DNA of 64,000 bases from Gandjariella thermophila (GCF_005405885.1 NZ_BJFL01000001.1:186001-250000), one strand, 5' to 3'; positions 15,903-25,136 are shown, counted from the stretch's first letter. Numbers and translations are program-made. Notes: a model not told the origin generated them from the letters alone.

Positions 15903-17036
15903 TCACGCCGGCAGTACCGCCAGCTCGTGCGGGCGGTTGTTCAGCCGCCGCACCCCGTCCTCGGTGACCACCACGATGTCCTCGATCCGTGCCCCCCACC
16001 GGCCCGGCAGGTAGATCCCCGGCTCCACGCTGAACGCCATACCCGGCCGCAGCTCGAGGTCGCTGCCGCCGCCGATGTAGGGCTCCTCGTGCACGTCCAA
16101 GCCGATGCCGTGCCCGGTGCGGTGGATGAAGTAATCGCCGAAGCCGGCCGCGGTGATCCGATCCCGGGCAGCCGCGTCCACCTCCCCCGCGGTCACCCCG
16201 GGGCGAACCGCTTCCACCGCGGCGCGCTGCGCCTCCTGCAGCACCGCGTATGTGTCGGCCACGTCCGGCTGCGCCGGCTGACCCAGCACGTAGGTGCGGG
16301 TGCAGTCGGAGTTGTAGCCCTCCGCGACCGGGCCGCCGATGTCCACCACCACCACGTCGCCGGGCTCGATCACCCGGTCGCCCAGCGCGTGGTGCGGGCT
16401 CGCCCCGTTCGGGCCCGAGCCGACGATCACGAACGCCGCCTCGGTGTGGCCCTCCGCCACGATGGCCGCCGCGATGTCCGCGCCGACCTCGGCCTCGGTG
16501 CGGCCGACCCGCAGCCACTCCCCCATCCGCGCGTGCACGCGGTCGATGGCCGCGCCCGCCCTGGCCAGCGCGTCGATCTCGGTGGCGTCCTTGAGCATGC
16601 GCAGCTCGCGCAGCACCGGCCCGGCGAGCACCTGCTCCACCTCCGGCCGCGCGTCCCGCAGCCGCAGCGCGTGCAACGCGGGCATCACGTCCGCCACCGC
16701 GACCCGCCTGCGTGCGTTCCCCAGCAGGTTGGTGACCAGCCGATACGGGTCCTCCCCGTCGACCCACGCGGCCACCTCCACGCCGAGGTCGGCGGTGGGC
16801 ACGGCGGCGTAGCCGGGCTGCTCCAGCTTGGGTACCACCAGCACCGGCGTGCCTTCGGCGGGCAGCACCAGGCAGGTCAACCGCTCGAACGACTCGCCGG
16901 GCACGCCCAGCAGGTAGCGCAGGTCCGAGCCAGGCGTGACCAGCAACGCGTCCACCTCGGCCGCCGTGGCGGCGGAGGCGGCCCGCGCCAGCCGGGCACG
17001 GAGGGCAGGCACGTCCCATGCGGTGGTCGTCGACAT
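15903..17036 (-). CDS. pepQ: M24 metallopeptidase (Xaa-Pro peptidase type)
   Basis: A 377-residue M24 family peptidase. The N-terminal creatinase-like domain holds DALLVTPGSDLRYLLGVPGESFERLTCLVLPAEG; the C-terminal pita-bread domain has metal ligands in VVVDIGGPVAEGYNSDCTRTYVLG (two Asp), FIHRTGHGIGLDVHEEPYI (His) and FSVEPGIYLPGRWGARIEDIVVVT (two Glu). It should cleave Xaa-Pro dipeptides or N-terminal Xaa-Pro; aminopeptidase versus dipeptidase cannot be decided. The ATG is 7 bases after TAGGCT on the minus strand, indicating a leaderless transcript. Divergent from the exonuclease gene. Confidence 0.93.
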   Translation of the reverse strand: MSTTTAWDVPALRARLARAASAATAAEVDALLVTPGSDLRYLLGVPGESFERLTCLVLPAEGTPVLVVPKLEQPGYAAVPTADLGVEVAAWVDGEDPYRLVTNLLGNARRRVAVADVMPALHALRLRDARPEVEQVLAGPVLRELRMLKDATEIDALARAGAAIDRVHARMGEWLRVGRTEAEVGADIAAAIVAEGHTEAAFVIVGSGPNGASPHHALGDRVIEPGDVVVVDIGGPVAEGYNSDCTRTYVLGQPAQPDVADTYAVLQEAQRAAVEAVRPGVTAGEVDAAARDRITAAGFGDYFIHRTGHGIGLDVHEEPYIGGGSDLELRPGMAFSVEPGIYLPGRWGARIEDIVVVTEDGVRRLNNRPHELAVLPA

Positions 17037-17043
17037 GCCGCCG

Positions 17044-17049
17044 AGCCTA
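17044..17049 (-). promoter_or_regulatory. -10-like element of pepQ (leaderless)
   Basis: TAGGCT on the minus strand, 7 bases before the ATG. The same hexamer stands before dop, metH and the PAC2 gene. The divergent exonuclease gene has the weaker CAGGCT at 17125-17130, 6 bases before its GTG. Confidence 0.55.
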
Positions 17050-17136
17050 GTCGGCGGCCCGCGCCGGCCGCGCCGCCCGGCCCACCGAGCCGGCCCCGGC
17101 TCGCCGCCCGGGGCGCCCTCCTGACAGGCTGAGCCG

Positions 17137-18093
17137 GTGCGTGCGCCTCTCGTCCTGCTCGACGCGGCCAGCCTGTGGTTCCGCGCCTTCTACGCCGTGC
17201 CCGAATCGCTCACCTCCCGGGACGGCGTGCCGGTCAACGCGGTACGCGGGTTCGCCGACACGTTGGCCCGGGTGCTCACCGAGCGACGCCCCGGCCGGCT
17301 GGTCGCCTGCCTGGACGCCGACTGGCGGCCGGCCTTCCGGGTGGCCGCGCTGCCCTCCTACAAGGCGCACCGGGTGGCCGACGAGGTCGAGGGCGCCGAG
17401 GAGGTGCCCGACACGCTCACCCCGCAGCTCCCGGTCATCCTGGACCTGCTGGACGCGGTCGGCCTGGCCACCGCCGAGGCACCGGGCTACGAGGCCGACG
17501 ACGTGATCGGCGCGCTGGTCGCCCGCGAGAGCACCGACCCAGTGGAGGTGGTCACCGGCGACCGCGACCTATTCCAGGTGGTCCGGGACGAACCCACCCC
17601 GGTACGGGTGGTGTACGTGGGGCGGGGCTGGGCCAAGGCCGAGGTGGTCGGGCCGGCCGAGGTCGCCGCCCGCTACGCGCTGCCGCCGGAGGGCGCCGGC
17701 CCCGCCTACGCCGACATGGCCGTGCTGCGCGGTGACCCGTCCGACGGCCTGCCGGGCGTGCCCGGCATCGGCGAGAAGACCGCGGCGAAACTGATCACCG
17801 AGTTCGGGTCGCTGACCGCGCTGCTCGCCGCGGCCACCAACCCGGAGGACACTCGGCTGCCCGCCCGGGTTCGTGCCCGGCTGACCGCGGCAGCGGACTA
17901 CCTGGCGGCGGCGCCGGCCGTGGTCCGCGTGGTCACCGACGCGCCGGTCAGCGTGGACCGCGCCGACGCGGTGCCGGCCGTGCCCACCGACCCGGAGCGG
18001 GTCGCCGGGCTACGCGACCGGTGGGCCCTCGGCGGGCCGGTGGACCGGCTGCTCGCCGCGCTGGCGAGCGCCGAGCGGCCGGCCCAGGCGTAG
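17137..18093 (+). CDS. 5'-3' exonuclease (FEN/Pol I N-terminal type)
   Basis: A 318-residue stand-alone flap endonuclease/5'-3' exonuclease. The N-terminal PIN-like core has [43 protein letters not shown] (metal Asp and helical arch), [13 protein letters not shown] and [12 protein letters not shown]. The C-terminal helix-hairpin-helix region is [34 protein letters not shown]. It likely trims 5' flaps and RNA primers in repair or replication, redundantly with PolA. GTG start, 6 bases after CAGGCT and without an SD, as in other leaderless genes here. Confidence 0.94.
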   Translation: MRAPLVLLDAASLWFRAFYAVPESLTSRDGVPVNAVRGFADTLARVLTERRPGRLVACLDADWRPAFRVAALPSYKAHRVADEVEGAEEVPDTLTPQLPVILDLLDAVGLATAEAPGYEADDVIGALVARESTDPVEVVTGDRDLFQVVRDEPTPVRVVYVGRGWAKAEVVGPAEVAARYALPPEGAGPAYADMAVLRGDPSDGLPGVPGIGEKTAAKLITEFGSLTALLAAATNPEDTRLPARVRARLTAAADYLAAAPAVVRVVTDAPVSVDRADAVPAVPTDPERVAGLRDRWALGGPVDRLLAALASAERPAQA

Positions 18094-18145
18094 CGGCCGC
18101 CGCAGCACCACCGCGGCGGGACCGAGCGAACGTGACGGCGGCGGA

Positions 18146-18805
18146 TCAGCCCTGTGGCCGGCCGACCTCGTACTCGCCGGCGTCGGTTTTCACCGTGATG
18201 GTGACCTTCTGCGGCTTGCCGTTGACCTCCACGGTGCAGGTGAACGTGGCGCCCTGCTTCACCTCCTGGTCGGACGGGCAGGTCACCGCGCCGACACCGG
18301 TGATCCCGTAGCCGTTCGTCCCGCTGGTCAGGATGCGCTTGACACCATCCTGCACGGCCACGTTGTCGAACACCCGCTTGAGGAAGAAACCCGGGGTCAC
18401 GAAGCCGAGCACGCCGACCACCGCGAGCACGACGACGAGCACGCCCAGCAGGATCCACGGCAGCGGCGAGCGCTTCCGGTCGGCCTGCGGCGGCGTCCCC
18501 GGATAACCCGGCTGCTGGCCGTAGCCGGGGTACGGCTGGCCGGCCGGCGGGTAGCCCGGCTGCTGGCCATACCCGTATGGGACCTGCTGGCCGGGATAGC
18601 CGCCGTAACCCTGGGACGGGTCCGGCTGGCCGTAGCCCTGCCCGTAGCCGGGTTGGCCGGGCTGCGGGTAGCCGGGTTGCCCGTAACCGGGCTGCCCCGT
18701 GCCATCCTGCGCCGGGAAACCGCCGGACGGAGTACCGGGATACCCGGAGCCGTAGGGCTGCTGACCCCACTGCTGCGGGTCGTTCCCTCCGTACGGGCTG
18801 GTCAT
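18146..18805 (-). CDS. DUF4333 membrane protein with Tyr/Gly/Pro/Gln-rich N-terminus
   Basis: A 219-residue protein. Residues 1-~110 are a low-complexity cytoplasmic region of [13 protein letters not shown]-type repeats, followed by basic DRKRSPLP and one transmembrane helix ([20 protein letters not shown]). The outer part is a DUF4333 domain: [43 protein letters not shown], with the paired Cys typical of the family. ATG 18805 follows GGAGGA at good spacing; the open frame extends 21 codons further without an SD. Architecture resembles the unrelated protein at 37.4 kb. Function unknown. Confidence 0.88.
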   Translation of the reverse strand: MTSPYGGNDPQQWGQQPYGSGYPGTPSGGFPAQDGTGQPGYGQPGYPQPGQPGYGQGYGQPDPSQGYGGYPGQQVPYGYGQQPGYPPAGQPYPGYGQQPGYPGTPPQADRKRSPLPWILLGVLVVVLAVVGVLGFVTPGFFLKRVFDNVAVQDGVKRILTSGTNGYGITGVGAVTCPSDQEVKQGATFTCTVEVNGKPQKVTITVKTDAGEYEVGRPQG

Positions 18806-18962
18806 CGTCTTCCTCCGGGGCCGGTCGAGATCCACTCCGCGCGGTGGACACCCGCACGCATCAACCATCCGGCGCGATCAAACCACAGGCGGCCGCAGGA
18901 AACCCAATCCGCCGGGAACTCTTTGCCAGAACGTGTTCCGGCGCCGATGTGCGGTTCGGCGG

Positions 18963-21728
18963 TCATGCGGTGCCCATCGCCACCACGCCGCGGCGCAGCG
19001 ACCGGGCGGCCCGCCGTGCCGTCTCCCCCACCGGGTCGGCGCCGCCGACCACGTCGTGCAACTGGTCGAGCAGGTCGATCACCTGGCGGCACCAGCGGAC
19101 GAAGTCGCCGGCGGACAGCTCCTGGCCGGCCGCCTCAGCGGCGGTGAGCACCTGCTCCAGCGACTCGCCCCGCGCCCAGCGATACACCGGCCAGGCGAAC
19201 CCGGGGTCCGGCTCGCGGGTGCGGTCCAGGCGGTGCCGCCGCTCGTCGTCCTCCAGCTCCGCCCACAGTTGGGCCATGGTCATCAGCGCCTCGCTGATCG
19301 GGCCGGACGGGATGCGGGTGTCCCCCGGCGTGTCCCGCCGTGACTCGTACACCAGCGCGGACACCACCGCGGCCAGCTCGGCCGGCCCGAGGCCGCGCCA
19401 CACGTCGCGGCGCAGGCACTCCGCGGCCAGCAGGTCGGACTCGCTGTACAGCCGCGCCAGCCGGCGGCCGTGCGCGGTGACCCGCTCCTCCCCCGCCGCG
19501 TCCGCCTCCAGGTAGCCGCGTTCCCGCAGCAGCCAGCGGATCCGGTCGAAGGCGCGGGCCAGCGAGTGCGTCGTGCCCGCGACCCGCCGCTCCAGCTGCT
19601 CGTTCTCCGCCTCCAGCCGGTAGTACCGCTCCGCCCAGCGGGCGTGCACCTCGCGGTCGGAGCAGCCGTGGCAGGGGTGGGCACGGAGCGCACGGCGCAG
19701 CGACGCCAGTTCGGTGTCCTCCTCCGGGGCGGACCGGCGCCGGCCGCGCGGCGGGGCGCTGATGCCGGTGTTGCGCAGGCTGGACGCCAGGTCACGGCGC
19801 ACCCGGGGCGAGCGGTGGTCGACGTGCTTGGGCAGCCGCATCCGGCCCAGCGTCTCCACCGGCGTGGGAAAGTCGGTCACCGACAGCGACCCGGCCCAGC
19901 GGTCCTCGGTGAGCACGAACGGCCGGGGCTCCCCCAGCGAGTCCAGCCCGGGGTCGAGCACCACGGCCAGCCCGGACCGGCGGCCGGCGGGCACGGCGAT
20001 CACGTCGCCGCGGCGCAGCCGCTCCAGAGAGGCCGCCGCCCGCGCCCGCCGCGCGGCGGTGTTCTGCCTGGCCAGCGCCTTCTCCCGGTCGTTGATCCTG
20101 CGGCGCAGGGCCGCGTACTCGGCGAAGTTCCCGAGGTGGCAGGTCATCGACTCGGCGTAGCCGGCGAGGGCCTCCCGGTTGCGTTCGATCCGCCGGGCCA
20201 GGCCGACCACCGAGCGGTCGGCCTGGAACTGGGCGAAGGACTGTTCCAGCAGTTCCCTGGCGTCCGCCGCGCCGAGCCGCTGCACGAGGTTGACGGCCAT
20301 GTTGTAGCCGGGCCGGAACGAGGAGCGCAGCGGGTAGGTGCGGGTGGACGCCAGGCCGGCGACCTGCTTCGGGTCGACGCCCGGCTGCCAGAGCACCACC
20401 GCGTGCCCCTCGACATCGATGCCCCGCCGGCCGGCGCGCCCGGTGAGCTGCGTGTACTCCCCCGGCGTCAGGTCGACGTGGGCCTCGCCGTTGAACTTGA
20501 CCAGGCGCTCCAGTACCACCGTGCGGGCCGGCATGTTGATGCCCAGGGCCAGGGTCTCGGTGGCGAACACCACCTTCACCAGGCCGCGCACGAACAACTC
20601 CTCCACGGTCTCCTTGAACGCCGGCAGCAGGCCGGCGTGGTGGCTGGCCACGCCCCGCTCCAGGGCGTCCCGCCACTCCCAGTAACCGAGCACGGCGAGG
20701 TCCGCCTCGGGCAGGTCGGCGGTGCGCAGGTCGATGATCCGCCGCGCCTCGTCGATCTCCGCAGGGCCGTTCAGCCGCAGCCCGGCCCGCATGCACTGGT
20801 CAACCGCGGCGTCACAGCCTGCCCGGCTGAACACGAACACGATGCCGGGCAGCAGCCCGGACCGGTCCAGCCGCTCCACCACGTCGGGCCGCGACGGCGG
20901 CCGGAACCGCACGCCGCGCGGCACGCCCGGTGACCTGCGGCCTCCGGTGCGGGCCCGGCCGAACGGCACGTGGTGCCGGCTCAGCTCCTCGGTGCGGCGC
21001 AGAAGCTGCGGGTTGATGCGGAGTTGCCCGTCCTTCGCCTCACCGGCGAACAGGTCCATCAGCCGGCGGTCGACCATCATGTGTTGCCACAGCGGCACTG
21101 GCCGGTGCTCGTCTACGACGACCGTGGTGTCCCCGCGCACCTCGACCAGCCAGTCGCCGAACTCCTCGGCGTTGCTGACCGTCGCGGACAGCCCGATCAA
21201 CCGGACGTCGTCGGGCAGGTGGAGGATCACCTCCTCCCACACCGCCCCGCGGAACCGGTCGGCCAGGTAGTGGATCTCGTCCATCACCACGTAGCCGAGA
21301 CCGTCCAGAGTGGACGATCCGGCGTACAGCATGTTGCGCAGCACCTCGGTGGTCATCACCACGACGGGTGCGTCCCCGTTCACCGAGGTGTCCCCGGTCA
21401 GCAGGCCGACGGTGTCCTCGTCGTAGCGGGCGACGAGATCCGCGTACTTCTGGTTGGACAGCGCCTTGATCGGCGTCGTGTAGAAGCACTTCTGCCCCTC
21501 GGCGAGGGCCAGGTGCACGGCGAACTCCCCGACCACCGTCTTGCCGGCCCCGGTCGGCGCGCACACCAGCACCCCGTGACCATCCTCCACCGCCTCGCAC
21601 GCGGTGCGCTGGAACGGGTCGAGTTCGAAGGAGAGCATCGAGGTGAACCCGGCCAGTTTCGGCCACGAGGCGCGCCTGCGCGCAGCGGCGTACGCCTCGG
21701 CAGGGGACCGCGAAGGGCTGGCAGCCAC
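18963..21728 (-). CDS. helY: Ski2-like DEAD/DEAH helicase (HelY type)
   Basis: A 921-residue superfamily 2 helicase of the Ski2/Mtr4 type found across actinobacteria, probably acting in RNA turnover. Motifs in order: DPFQRTACEAVEDG (Q-like), APTGAGKT (Walker A), TTPIKALSNQKYADL (Ia), LLTGDTSVN, TTEVLRNMLY, VVMDEIHYL (DEIH, Walker B), GLSATVSNAEEFGDWL (III), FVFSRAGCDAAV (IV), VVFATETLALGINMPARTVV (V), YTQLTGRAGRRGIDVEGHAVV (VI). The C-terminal ~400 residues include the DSHCT domain. Start GTG at 21728. It ends 157 bp before the DUF4333 gene and is the last large gene of this minus-strand stretch. Confidence 0.95.
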   Translation of the reverse strand: MAASPSRSPAEAYAAARRRASWPKLAGFTSMLSFELDPFQRTACEAVEDGHGVLVCAPTGAGKTVVGEFAVHLALAEGQKCFYTTPIKALSNQKYADLVARYDEDTVGLLTGDTSVNGDAPVVVMTTEVLRNMLYAGSSTLDGLGYVVMDEIHYLADRFRGAVWEEVILHLPDDVRLIGLSATVSNAEEFGDWLVEVRGDTTVVVDEHRPVPLWQHMMVDRRLMDLFAGEAKDGQLRINPQLLRRTEELSRHHVPFGRARTGGRRSPGVPRGVRFRPPSRPDVVERLDRSGLLPGIVFVFSRAGCDAAVDQCMRAGLRLNGPAEIDEARRIIDLRTADLPEADLAVLGYWEWRDALERGVASHHAGLLPAFKETVEELFVRGLVKVVFATETLALGINMPARTVVLERLVKFNGEAHVDLTPGEYTQLTGRAGRRGIDVEGHAVVLWQPGVDPKQVAGLASTRTYPLRSSFRPGYNMAVNLVQRLGAADARELLEQSFAQFQADRSVVGLARRIERNREALAGYAESMTCHLGNFAEYAALRRRINDREKALARQNTAARRARAAASLERLRRGDVIAVPAGRRSGLAVVLDPGLDSLGEPRPFVLTEDRWAGSLSVTDFPTPVETLGRMRLPKHVDHRSPRVRRDLASSLRNTGISAPPRGRRRSAPEEDTELASLRRALRAHPCHGCSDREVHARWAERYYRLEAENEQLERRVAGTTHSLARAFDRIRWLLRERGYLEADAAGEERVTAHGRRLARLYSESDLLAAECLRRDVWRGLGPAELAAVVSALVYESRRDTPGDTRIPSGPISEALMTMAQLWAELEDDERRHRLDRTREPDPGFAWPVYRWARGESLEQVLTAAEAAGQELSAGDFVRWCRQVIDLLDQLHDVVGGADPVGETARRAARSLRRGVVAMGTA

Positions 21729-21834
21729 GCGTCCAGGTTTTCACATCACCGGCGATCGTGTGGCGGAGACCGGCGTGATCTTCGTGGCCCTGGTTTCTTT
21801 CCCGGTGGTGCCAGGTGGGTCGTGGGTCGAGGAA

Positions 21835-21864
21835 TTTTCAATTTACACTGAAACTATAGAAAAT
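21835..21864. promoter_or_regulatory. AT-rich operator-like element, copy B, with orphan start
   Basis: Matches the 15112-15141 block at 24 of 30 bases, including TTTTCA, ACTGAAA and GAAAAT. It is followed by an excellent SD (AAGGAGG, 21871-21877) directly against ATG 21878, which opens a frame of only 15 codons (to 21925) running into the 3' end of dagK. This looks like a promoter/operator whose gene has been lost. Confidence 0.6.
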
Positions 21865-21911
21865 TTCGGGAAGGAGGATGGCGGCGGGCCGCGGCGAGTG
21901 GCGCGCTCGAA

Positions 21912-22814
21912 CTAGGCGGGGGTGACCACGGTCAACGCGGCGGGCACGCACTCCACGGTGATCGGCAGCACCGTCTGCCGCTCCCCGTCGGCGTAGGCGA
22001 TCCAGTCGTTGTCGCCGCCCAGCAGCACCCGCCGGGCGCGCAGCGTGGTCACCGCGGGGTGCTCCACATGCCGGCCGGTGCGCAGCGTGGGCAGCATGCG
22101 CACCAGCTCCCGGCGGCTCATCTCCCGCACCACGGTCACGTCCAGGTACCCGTCGGCGGTCTCGGCGTCCGGGCAGATTGGGATGCCCCCGCCGTAGCTG
22201 GTCGTGTTGCCCACCGCGACCAGGGTGGCCTCCAGCTCTGCCTTCCCCTCGTCGGTGCCGAGCACCAGCGGCTGCGGCCGCAGCCGGGCAAGCTCGCGCA
22301 CGATCGCGATGTCGTAGCGGCGCGGCCCGCGCGGCCAGGACATCGCGTTCGCCCGCTCGTTGACCGCCGAGTCGAAGCCCGCGCACAGCACCGTGCCGAA
22401 CCAGGTCGCCCGGGAGATCCTGCCGAGGTCCACGCGGCGGCGCCGGCCGTCGCGCAGCGCGCCGACCACGCTGGACAGGGCGGCCATCGGGTCGGCGGGC
22501 AGGCCGAGCGCGGCGGCGAAGTCGTTGCCGGTGCCGGCGGGCACCACGGCGAGGGCGGTGTCGCTGCCCGCGCACGCCTGCAGGGCGTGGTGCACGCCGC
22601 CGTCACCGCCGAGCACGACCAGCACGTCCACGCCGTCCCGCACCGCGGCCGCGGCCAGTTCCGCGGTGCCCTTCGCACTGTCCGCCACCAGCGGATCGAG
22701 CTTGCCGACCGCGCCACGCAACGCCTCGGCGGCGGTGCCGGCCATACGAGCGGCCCGGCCGAGCCCCGAGGCCGGGCACACCAGCAGCGCGGCGCGTGCG
22801 CAGGACGTGGTCAC
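21912..22814 (-). CDS. Diacylglycerol/sphingosine kinase-like lipid kinase
   Basis: A 300-residue DAGK-catalytic-domain protein. The nucleotide site is in DVLVVLGGDGGVHHALQACAGSDTALAVVPAGTGNDFAAALGLP (GGDG motif near residue 70, PxGTxND motif); the C-terminal part holds CAGFDSAVNERAN and VAVGNTTSYGGGIPICPDAETADGYLDV. It likely phosphorylates diacylglycerol or a related lipid for recycling into phosphatidic acid. GTG 22814 overlaps the tatC stop (GTGA), so the two are coupled. The 3' end is overlapped by the orphan mini-frame described at 21835-21925. Confidence 0.93.
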   Translation of the reverse strand: MTTSCARAALLVCPASGLGRAARMAGTAAEALRGAVGKLDPLVADSAKGTAELAAAAVRDGVDVLVVLGGDGGVHHALQACAGSDTALAVVPAGTGNDFAAALGLPADPMAALSSVVGALRDGRRRRVDLGRISRATWFGTVLCAGFDSAVNERANAMSWPRGPRRYDIAIVRELARLRPQPLVLGTDEGKAELEATLVAVGNTTSYGGGIPICPDAETADGYLDVTVVREMSRRELVRMLPTLRTGRHVEHPAVTTLRARRVLLGGDNDWIAYADGERQTVLPITVECVPAALTVVTPA

Positions 22815-23785
22815 GTGGCGTCGTCGTAACGGACCTGGGACGGCTCGTCCGGCGAACCGGGCGCGACCGGTTCCGGACGCAGATCAAGGGGGGAGGCCTC
22901 GTCGTCGCTGATGCCGTCCCAGCCCTCCTCGACCCGCCGCCGAGCCACCCTGCGGTCGTGCAGCCGGGTGATCTGGACAGCGATCTCGAACAGCAGGGTC
23001 AACGCGCCGGCCAGGGCCAGCATGGAGATCGGGTCCTGGCCGGGAGTGGCGATGGCGGCGAACACGAACAGCCCGAAGATCAGGCCCCGGCGCCACCGGC
23101 GCAGCTTGTCGTAGGACAGCACGCCGGCCAGGTTGAGCATGACCACCAGCAGGGGCAGCTCGAAGCTCACCCCGAAGATGATCAGCATGGCCAGCACGAA
23201 GGAGATGTACTTGTCCGCGGCCAGCGCGGTGATGAACTGGTTGCCGCCGAAGCTGACCAGCACCCGCAGGCCCTCCGGCACCACGAAGAACGCAAGCACC
23301 GCGCCGGCGGCGAACAGCACCACCGCGCAGCTGACGAAGGACAGCGCGTACTTGCGCTCCCTCGCGTACAGGCCGGGGGTGATGAACGCCCAGATCTGGT
23401 ACAGCCATGCCGGACTGGTGAACACCGCTCCCACCGCGGCGCCCACCTTGAGCTGGGTCAGGAACGCCTCGAACGGCTGGGTCTGCAGCAACCGGCAGCC
23501 GTGCCCGGTATCCAGCCTGACACTGGCCGGCAGCCGGCAGTACGGGCCGGTGACGATGTCGCCGAGCGACGGGATCGGACCGACGCCCCTGCCGAACCAC
23601 AGGAAGCCGAGCAGCGCACCGACGCCGAGCGCGACGAGTGCCATGGCCAGCCGGTGGCGCAGCTCGTAGATGTGCTCGATGAGCGTCATGGTGCCGTCGG
23701 GATTGTTCCGGCGGTCCCAACGGCGCCAGCGGCGACGGCGGCCCCGACGGCCGTTCGCCTCGCCGCGGAACTGTTCTTCCGCCAC
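22811..23785 (-). CDS. tatC: Sec-independent translocase subunit TatC
   Basis: A 324-residue TatC, the multi-spanning receptor for twin-arginine signal peptides. Conserved features: MTLIEHIYELRHRL at the start of the core (Glu of the E-x-x-x-L-R motif), PFEAFLTQLKVGAAVGAVFTSPAWLYQIWAFITPGLYARERKY in the middle, FGVSFELPLLVVMLNLAGVLSYDKLRRWRR, and ATPGQDPISM. The core is preceded by an Arg-rich N-terminus and followed by an acidic tail, as in actinobacterial TatC. Six transmembrane helices are expected. GTG start. The usual tatA neighbour is absent; a different small membrane protein lies upstream. Confidence 0.96.
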   Translation of the reverse strand: MAEEQFRGEANGRRGRRRRWRRWDRRNNPDGTMTLIEHIYELRHRLAMALVALGVGALLGFLWFGRGVGPIPSLGDIVTGPYCRLPASVRLDTGHGCRLLQTQPFEAFLTQLKVGAAVGAVFTSPAWLYQIWAFITPGLYARERKYALSFVSCAVVLFAAGAVLAFFVVPEGLRVLVSFGGNQFITALAADKYISFVLAMLIIFGVSFELPLLVVMLNLAGVLSYDKLRRWRRGLIFGLFVFAAIATPGQDPISMLALAGALTLLFEIAVQITRLHDRRVARRRVEEGWDGISDDEASPLDLRPEPVAPGSPDEPSQVRYDDAT

Positions 23786-23816
23786 CGCGCGAACCGCCCT
23801 TCTCAGTGCTCGGCCT

Positions 23817-23836
23817 GGTGGGCGAGCCCGCCCACC
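23817..23836. terminator. Hairpin between the small membrane protein gene and tatC
   Basis: Perfect arms GGTGGGCG and CGCCCACC with a 4-base loop, in the 90-bp gap before tatC. Could attenuate transcription into tatC. Confidence 0.45.
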
Positions 23837-23875
23837 GGGGAATGGACGACGGGAACCGGCAGCCCGGTTGCGGCG

Positions 23876-24154
23876 CTACTGGCCACGACGCTCCTCCGCC
23901 CTGTCCTGCTCCGTGATGGTACGCGGGAGGAGGGCACGGTGGGCACCGCCGGGCCACCGCTCGCGGACGGCCACTCGCAGCGCGGCACGGCGGGCCCGCA
24001 GCAACCCCACTCCGTGATCGAGGTGGCCGCGGAACCGCTTCCTGGCCGCGGCGAACCGCCGCGCCGCCCGGGACACCCGGAGGGCGAGCAGGCCCGACAC
24101 GACCACCGCGAGAACGGCCAGCAGCAGGCTCGGCAGGTACGGCACGCCGGACAC
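23876..24154 (-). CDS. Small single-pass membrane protein in the tatA position
   Basis: A 92-residue protein: one N-terminal transmembrane helix (PYLPSLLLAVLAVVVSGLLAL, residues ~5-25), then a long Arg/Ala-rich, probably amphipathic helix (RVSRAARRFAAARKRFRGHLDHGVGLLRARRAALRVAVRERW) and a short polar tail. GTG 24154 is 10 bases after the pafC stop; tatC follows 90 bp later. Related loci carry tatA between pafC and tatC. The topology is TatA-like, but the FG..KLP hinge motif of TatA is not present, so I do not call it TatA. It may be an additional conserved membrane gene of this locus. Confidence 0.65.
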   Translation of the reverse strand: MSGVPYLPSLLLAVLAVVVSGLLALRVSRAARRFAAARKRFRGHLDHGVGLLRARRAALRVAVRERWPGGAHRALLPRTITEQDRAEERRGQ

Positions 24155-24164
24155 GGTAACCCGA

Positions 24165-25136
24165 TCACCGGGCGGCCAGATGATCCGCCCGGCGCAGCGC
24201 CTCCACCGCCTGGGCGTGCACCTGCTCCGCCAGCTCGGCGGGTTCCTCGACGACCACCTCACCGCCCAGGCCGAGCAGCAGCCGCACCATCCAGGAGCTG
24301 TCCGCGTAGCGCATGCGGATCCGCAGCCGGCCGCCGGGTAGCTCGGTGGCCTCCTCGACCGGGTAGTACTCGGCGACCCACCGCACGTCCGGGGCGAGCA
24401 CCAGTTGGGCGGTCCGCTGGCCGGGCGCGGGTCGGAACAGGCCCTCGGAGACGTCGGTGGGCTCCGCCCCCGGCGGTGGCGCGGCGGGCTCGTCGAGCAC
24501 CCGCACGTCGTCCACCCGGTCCAGGCGGAACAGCCGCACACCCTCGGCGCTGCGGCACCACGCCTCGAGGTAGCTGCGGCCCTCGACCAGCAGCAGCCGC
24601 ATCGGGTCGACGGTGCGGTCGGTGATCTCGTCCCGGGAGGCGGTGTAGTAGCGGATGTGCAGCGCCCGGCCGTGGGCCAGCGCGTCCCGTGCGGCCTCCC
24701 GGACCCGCGCGGTGGCCTCGCTGTCCCGCACGGACAGGCCGACCACGACGCCGGCGGGCTGAGCCTGCCCGACGGCGGCCTCCACCTTGGCCAGCGCCCG
24801 CTGCACCGCGGCGGTGTCGGTCACGCCCGGGGTGTCCGCCAGTGCGCGCAGCGCGACCAGCAGGGCGGTCGCCTCGGCGGCGGTCAGCCGCAGCGGGCGG
24901 CGCATGCCGGCGTCAAAGGTGACGGTGACCGTGTCGCCCTCGAAGGAAAGGTCGATCAGGTCGCCCGGCCCGTACCCCGGCAGGCCGCACATCCACAGCA
25001 GTTCCAGGTCCTTGCGCAGCTGCGCGGGGCTGACACCGAAGTCGGCCGCCGCCTCCTCGATCGGGATGCCCGGGCGGGCCAGCAGGTACGGCACCAGCGC
25101 CAGCAGCCGGGGCAACCGGTCCGTGGGCCGGCTCAT
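24165..25136 (-). CDS. pafC: WYL-domain regulator PafC
   Basis: A 323-residue regulator: N-terminal winged HTH (RLPRLLALVPYLLARPGIPIEEAAADFGVSPAQLRKDLELLWMCGLPGYGPGDLIDL), a central WYL domain (LHIRYYTASRDEITDRTVDPMRLLLVEGRSYLEAWCRSAEGVRLFRLDRVDDVRV) and a WCX C-terminal extension. PafB and PafC act together as a transcriptional activator of the mycobacterial SOS-independent DNA-damage response and do not take part in pupylation despite their names. It is separated from pafB by 204 bp that carry a dispersed repeat providing GGGAGAGCGG before the ATG. Confidence 0.95.
   Translation of the reverse strand: MSRPTDRLPRLLALVPYLLARPGIPIEEAAADFGVSPAQLRKDLELLWMCGLPGYGPGDLIDLSFEGDTVTVTFDAGMRRPLRLTAAEATALLVALRALADTPGVTDTAAVQRALAKVEAAVGQAQPAGVVVGLSVRDSEATARVREAARDALAHGRALHIRYYTASRDEITDRTVDPMRLLLVEGRSYLEAWCRSAEGVRLFRLDRVDDVRVLDEPAAPPPGAEPTDVSEGLFRPAPGQRTAQLVLAPDVRWVAEYYPVEEATELPGGRLRIRMRYADSSWMVRLLLGLGGEVVVEEPAELAEQVHAQAVEALRRADHLAAR

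Noticed and set aside
18836-18868. Fourth copy of the dispersed repeat (TGATGCGTGCG upstream of the DUF4333 gene)
   Set aside because: Only 11 bases match before the sequences diverge; not enough to separate from chance in this composition.
23876-24154. Calling the small membrane protein TatA
   Set aside because: Topology is similar, but the FG..KLP motif and the typical TatA N-terminus are absent.
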